Shown: positions 62,069 through 64,000 of the stretch, one piece after another | Position numbering within the stretch: the stretch's first letter is position 1 | Layout: every line of letters starts with the position of its first letter | NCBI GenBank assembly: GCA_944324215.1 | Contig: CALUVP010000120.1 | Coordinates: 1 to 64,000 of the forward strand | Reading direction: 5' to 3' | Length of the DNA: 64,000 bases | Origin: Candidatus Gastranaerophilales bacterium | Lineage (GTDB): Bacteria > Cyanobacteriota > Vampirovibrionia > Gastranaerophilales > Gastranaerophilaceae | Program-made: the position numbers and the translations under genes | The notes under the pieces: model-generated | Databases searched by the model: none | Told to the model about the DNA's origin: nothing | What the model saw: the letters and a program-made list of their open reading frames with translations, nothing else

Positions 62069-63661
62069 TTAAGATTCAAATAATTCGCTTATTTTATCAG
62101 CAATATCTCTTGGATCAATTTCTTGTGTTATTTTATTTATATCTTGTGCTGTTTGATATAATTTTGCTGCTTCCACCTTATCTCCAACAATAGAAATTGC
62201 TCTTGCTAGATTAAAATGAGCTAATGCATAATTAGGATTGCACTCTACAGCTTTCTTAAATAGTTCAATAGCCTTATTTACACGACCCAAATCGTCTAAA
62301 AAAATTACACCTAAGTTATTATATGCAATATCATAATTTGCATTATACTTTATTGCCAATTCATAGGACTTAATAGCCTCTTCTGAATCACCTTTACCCC
62401 AGTATAAGAAACCCAAATTACAATGAATTTTTGCATTATGTGGTTGTAATTCTAACGCTTGTCTATATACGGCTAGGGCATTATTATAATCCTCTTTATC
62501 ATAAAAAGCACTACCTAAATTAACGTAAATGTCAATATCATCAGGAGTCAAAACATATGCCGTTTGGTAGGCAGATATTGCCGAATCTGGATCAGACTTG
62601 TTTTCCTGATATACAAAACCCATAGTCTGTGCAATAACGCTTGTCCATGATTTATTCGGATTTAATGTTATTGCAGTTTGATAATTAGAAATTGCTAAAT
62701 CAAAATCTCCTTTTATATAATAAATATTTGCTAAATTAGAGTATAAATCCGGCATGTTTGGTGCCATAGCTATCAATTTATTATAAATTTCTATAGCCTG
62801 ATTATAATCCCCTTGTTCTTCATAAGCCCTACACAAATGCCTATAAGCTGCAATATTAAAAGAATCTAGCCATATGGCCATTTTATATTCAGTTATAGAG
62901 TCCTCAAAGTAACCGGTTGATAAATAGATATCACCTAAAACGCAATATAAAGGTGCAAATCCTGGTGCAATTTCTATCGCATCTTTATATAGTTGTATAG
63001 CTTTTGAATAATCTTTTACCTGAATTGCATAAAAACCCCTAATAAATAAAATCAAAAAACGTAAATATGAAATGTTCTTGAGAATATTTTTCTGTGCTGT
63101 TCTATCAAAAGGAACAAGTAAGACTGAAATCATTTTTTCGTAAAAAGCTTTTAATTTTGTTCTGTTATTCTTAAAAGATGAGGCTTCATATAATTTTGAC
63201 AGTAAATAATGTGCACTAGAACTTTTAACTTTTGAACATTGTATAGCAGCTTCACAAGCATCAATAGCATCTGTAAAATGTGCCTTCTTTACAAAAGTTT
63301 CTGCCAACATATAATATGCATCATAATAGTTATTTTTCTTTTCCAATGCTATTGTCAAGTAGTTGATAGCTTTATCTAAATCTCCTTTATGATAGAATGC
63401 AACACCTATCTTATAATAAATTTCATAAGAATCTATTAGTGATTCCATTGCTAATTGATATTCAGTAATAGCTTCATCTACATACTGACAAGCGCTATAT
63501 ATATCTAAATGCCACTTCATGTATAAATCACCTAATCTAACGTGCAATGAAGGATTAGTAGGATCTTTCTGTAAGTCTAAACGACATCTTTCTATTTGAT
63601 CATACATTTTGTTCTTAGATTTCTTCTTTTCGTCAATATTTTTTTCTGTTAAATTTTTCAT
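62069..63661 (-). CDS. Large TPR protein, 530 aa
   Basis: After a short basic N-terminus about 12-13 TPR units of 34 residues fill the protein, for example YYKIGVAFYHKGDLDKAINYL, PLYCVLGDIYLSTGYFEDSITEY and KIHCNLGFLYWGKGDSEEAIKSY. There is a break near residues 180-210 with a hydrophobic stretch (ISYLRFLILFIRGFYAI) that interrupts the repeats. No signal peptide is seen. AGGAT precedes the ATG, nine bases after the stop of the upstream PilZ-like gene, so the two form an operon. Confidence 0.92.
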   Translation of the reverse strand: MKNLTEKNIDEKKKSKNKMYDQIERCRLDLQKDPTNPSLHVRLGDLYMKWHLDIYSACQYVDEAITEYQLAMESLIDSYEIYYKIGVAFYHKGDLDKAINYLTIALEKKNNYYDAYYMLAETFVKKAHFTDAIDACEAAIQCSKVKSSSAHYLLSKLYEASSFKNNRTKLKAFYEKMISVLLVPFDRTAQKNILKNISYLRFLILFIRGFYAIQVKDYSKAIQLYKDAIEIAPGFAPLYCVLGDIYLSTGYFEDSITEYKMAIWLDSFNIAAYRHLCRAYEEQGDYNQAIEIYNKLIAMAPNMPDLYSNLANIYYIKGDFDLAISNYQTAITLNPNKSWTSVIAQTMGFVYQENKSDPDSAISAYQTAYVLTPDDIDIYVNLGSAFYDKEDYNNALAVYRQALELQPHNAKIHCNLGFLYWGKGDSEEAIKSYELAIKYNANYDIAYNNLGVIFLDDLGRVNKAIELFKKAVECNPNYALAHFNLARAISIVGDKVEAAKLYQTAQDINKITQEIDPRDIADKISELFES

Positions 63662-63670
63662 ATTTTTATC

Positions 63671-64000
63671 CTAATTAGAATTGTTATTTGAATATAAATA
63701 CATATAATATAATAAATTTTGTCTATCTTCTTCTGTCATATTTGAATAACTGATTTTAAACTCATTGTCATACACTGGATCAACATATATAATTGTACCT
63801 CTAAATCTTATTATACCATAGTTTTTAGGTAAAATTAATTCACAGTCAAATGAATCATTTAATTTGAATTCATAATCACTGTAAAATTTTAGATATTCAG
63901 TGGATATTTCAAAAGTATTAGCCTTAAATATATTTTCATCCTTTAATTTAATACTAAGAACTTCTACGGCATTAACGACTGGAAGCTCTTCATTTGGAGT
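63671..64000 (-). CDS. PilZ-like domain protein, C-terminal 109 residues (partial)
   Basis: The minus-strand frame is open from the window edge to TAG at 63671-63673 and encodes 109 residues. The order of strands and turns resembles a PilZ domain: ANTFEISTEYLKFYSDYEF (compare D-x-S-x-x-G in PilZ), DSFDCELILPK, IIRFRGTIIYVDPVYDNEFKISYSNM, and a final helix. The RxxxR c-di-GMP motif would lie at or beyond the edge and is not seen, so binding cannot be judged. It is upstream of and probably co-transcribed with the TPR gene. Confidence 0.5.
   Translation of the reverse strand, partial: TPNEELPVVNAVEVLSIKLKDENIFKANTFEISTEYLKFYSDYEFKLNDSFDCELILPKNYGIIRFRGTIIYVDPVYDNEFKISYSNMTEEDRQNLLYYMYLYSNNNSN

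Overview
The window is AT-rich, gene-dense bacterial DNA using the standard code (TGA is a real stop, e.g. in ATGA overlaps). The best placement is a non-photosynthetic relative of the Cyanobacteria, most likely class Vampirovibrionia (Melainabacteria), order Gastranaerophilales. The reasons are an rpoC gene split into rpoC1 and rpoC2, a very large insertion in the RpoC2 trigger loop, homologues of families typical of Cyanobacteria (DUF3326, DUF4330, a Tic20-like membrane protein), a flagellin gene, and no photosynthesis gene in view. The family-level placement is inference; no 16S gene is present.

Layout. 1-1.6 kb: the right end of an IS3-family element, then two unknown genes. 1.6-10.6 kb: rpoB-rpoC1-rpoC2 with a promoter in front and a terminator behind. 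10.6-20 kb: trigger factor, DUF3326, a CorC-type membrane protein, two lineage-specific unknowns, a sugar-kinase/DUF4330/O-antigen-ligase operon and a putative zinc peptidase. 20-28 kb: ligA, rimP-nusA, lysS, thiL-ispD. 28-31 kb: a secreted repeat protein and an unusual flagellin carrying a GLUG-repeat beta-helix insert, preceded by a hairpin and a 44-codon hydrophobic ORF. 31-40 kb: rpiB-rsfS-TPR-Tic20-like operon, a calpain-like cysteine peptidase candidate, and gpmI-SNF2 helicase-histidine kinase. 40-48.6 kb: a large coiled-coil protein, a GT39-type glycosyltransferase, dnaE, and another coiled-coil protein. 48.7-50.1 kb: a stand-alone OLD-type TOPRIM protein, tRNA-Lys(UUU), and two decayed tRNA-Lys-like tandem copies. 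50.1-54.5 kb: rfbCBDA plus dxr. 54.5-64 kb: DUF1796, bioF-like, ctpA, a secreted zincin, an MnmD-like methyltransferase coupled to an FAD oxidoreductase, a uridine-kinase-like protein, a 530-residue TPR protein, and a partial PilZ-like gene at the edge.

How the genes work together. The housekeeping set covers transcription (rpoBC1C2, nusA), replication and repair (dnaE, ligA), translation and folding (lysS, rimP, rsfS, tig, tRNA-Lys), isoprenoid synthesis by the MEP route (ispD, dxr), thiamine and central carbon metabolism (thiL, rpiB, gpmI). The envelope set (heptose-kinase-like protein, O-antigen ligase, GT39, rfbCBDA, DUF1796) points to a Gram-negative surface with a rhamnose-containing polysaccharide. 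Several secreted or putatively secreted proteins (two HExxH proteins, CtpA, a calpain-like protein, the GLUG flagellin) fit a host-associated life, which is inference.

Most noteworthy: the flagellin/GLUG chimera; the decayed tRNA-Lys tandem array; the methyltransferase/FAD oxidoreductase pair resembling a divided MnmC; a divergent promoter in which one palindromic TTGCAA can serve as the -35 box in both directions; and several genes whose promoter spacing predicts leaderless mRNAs.
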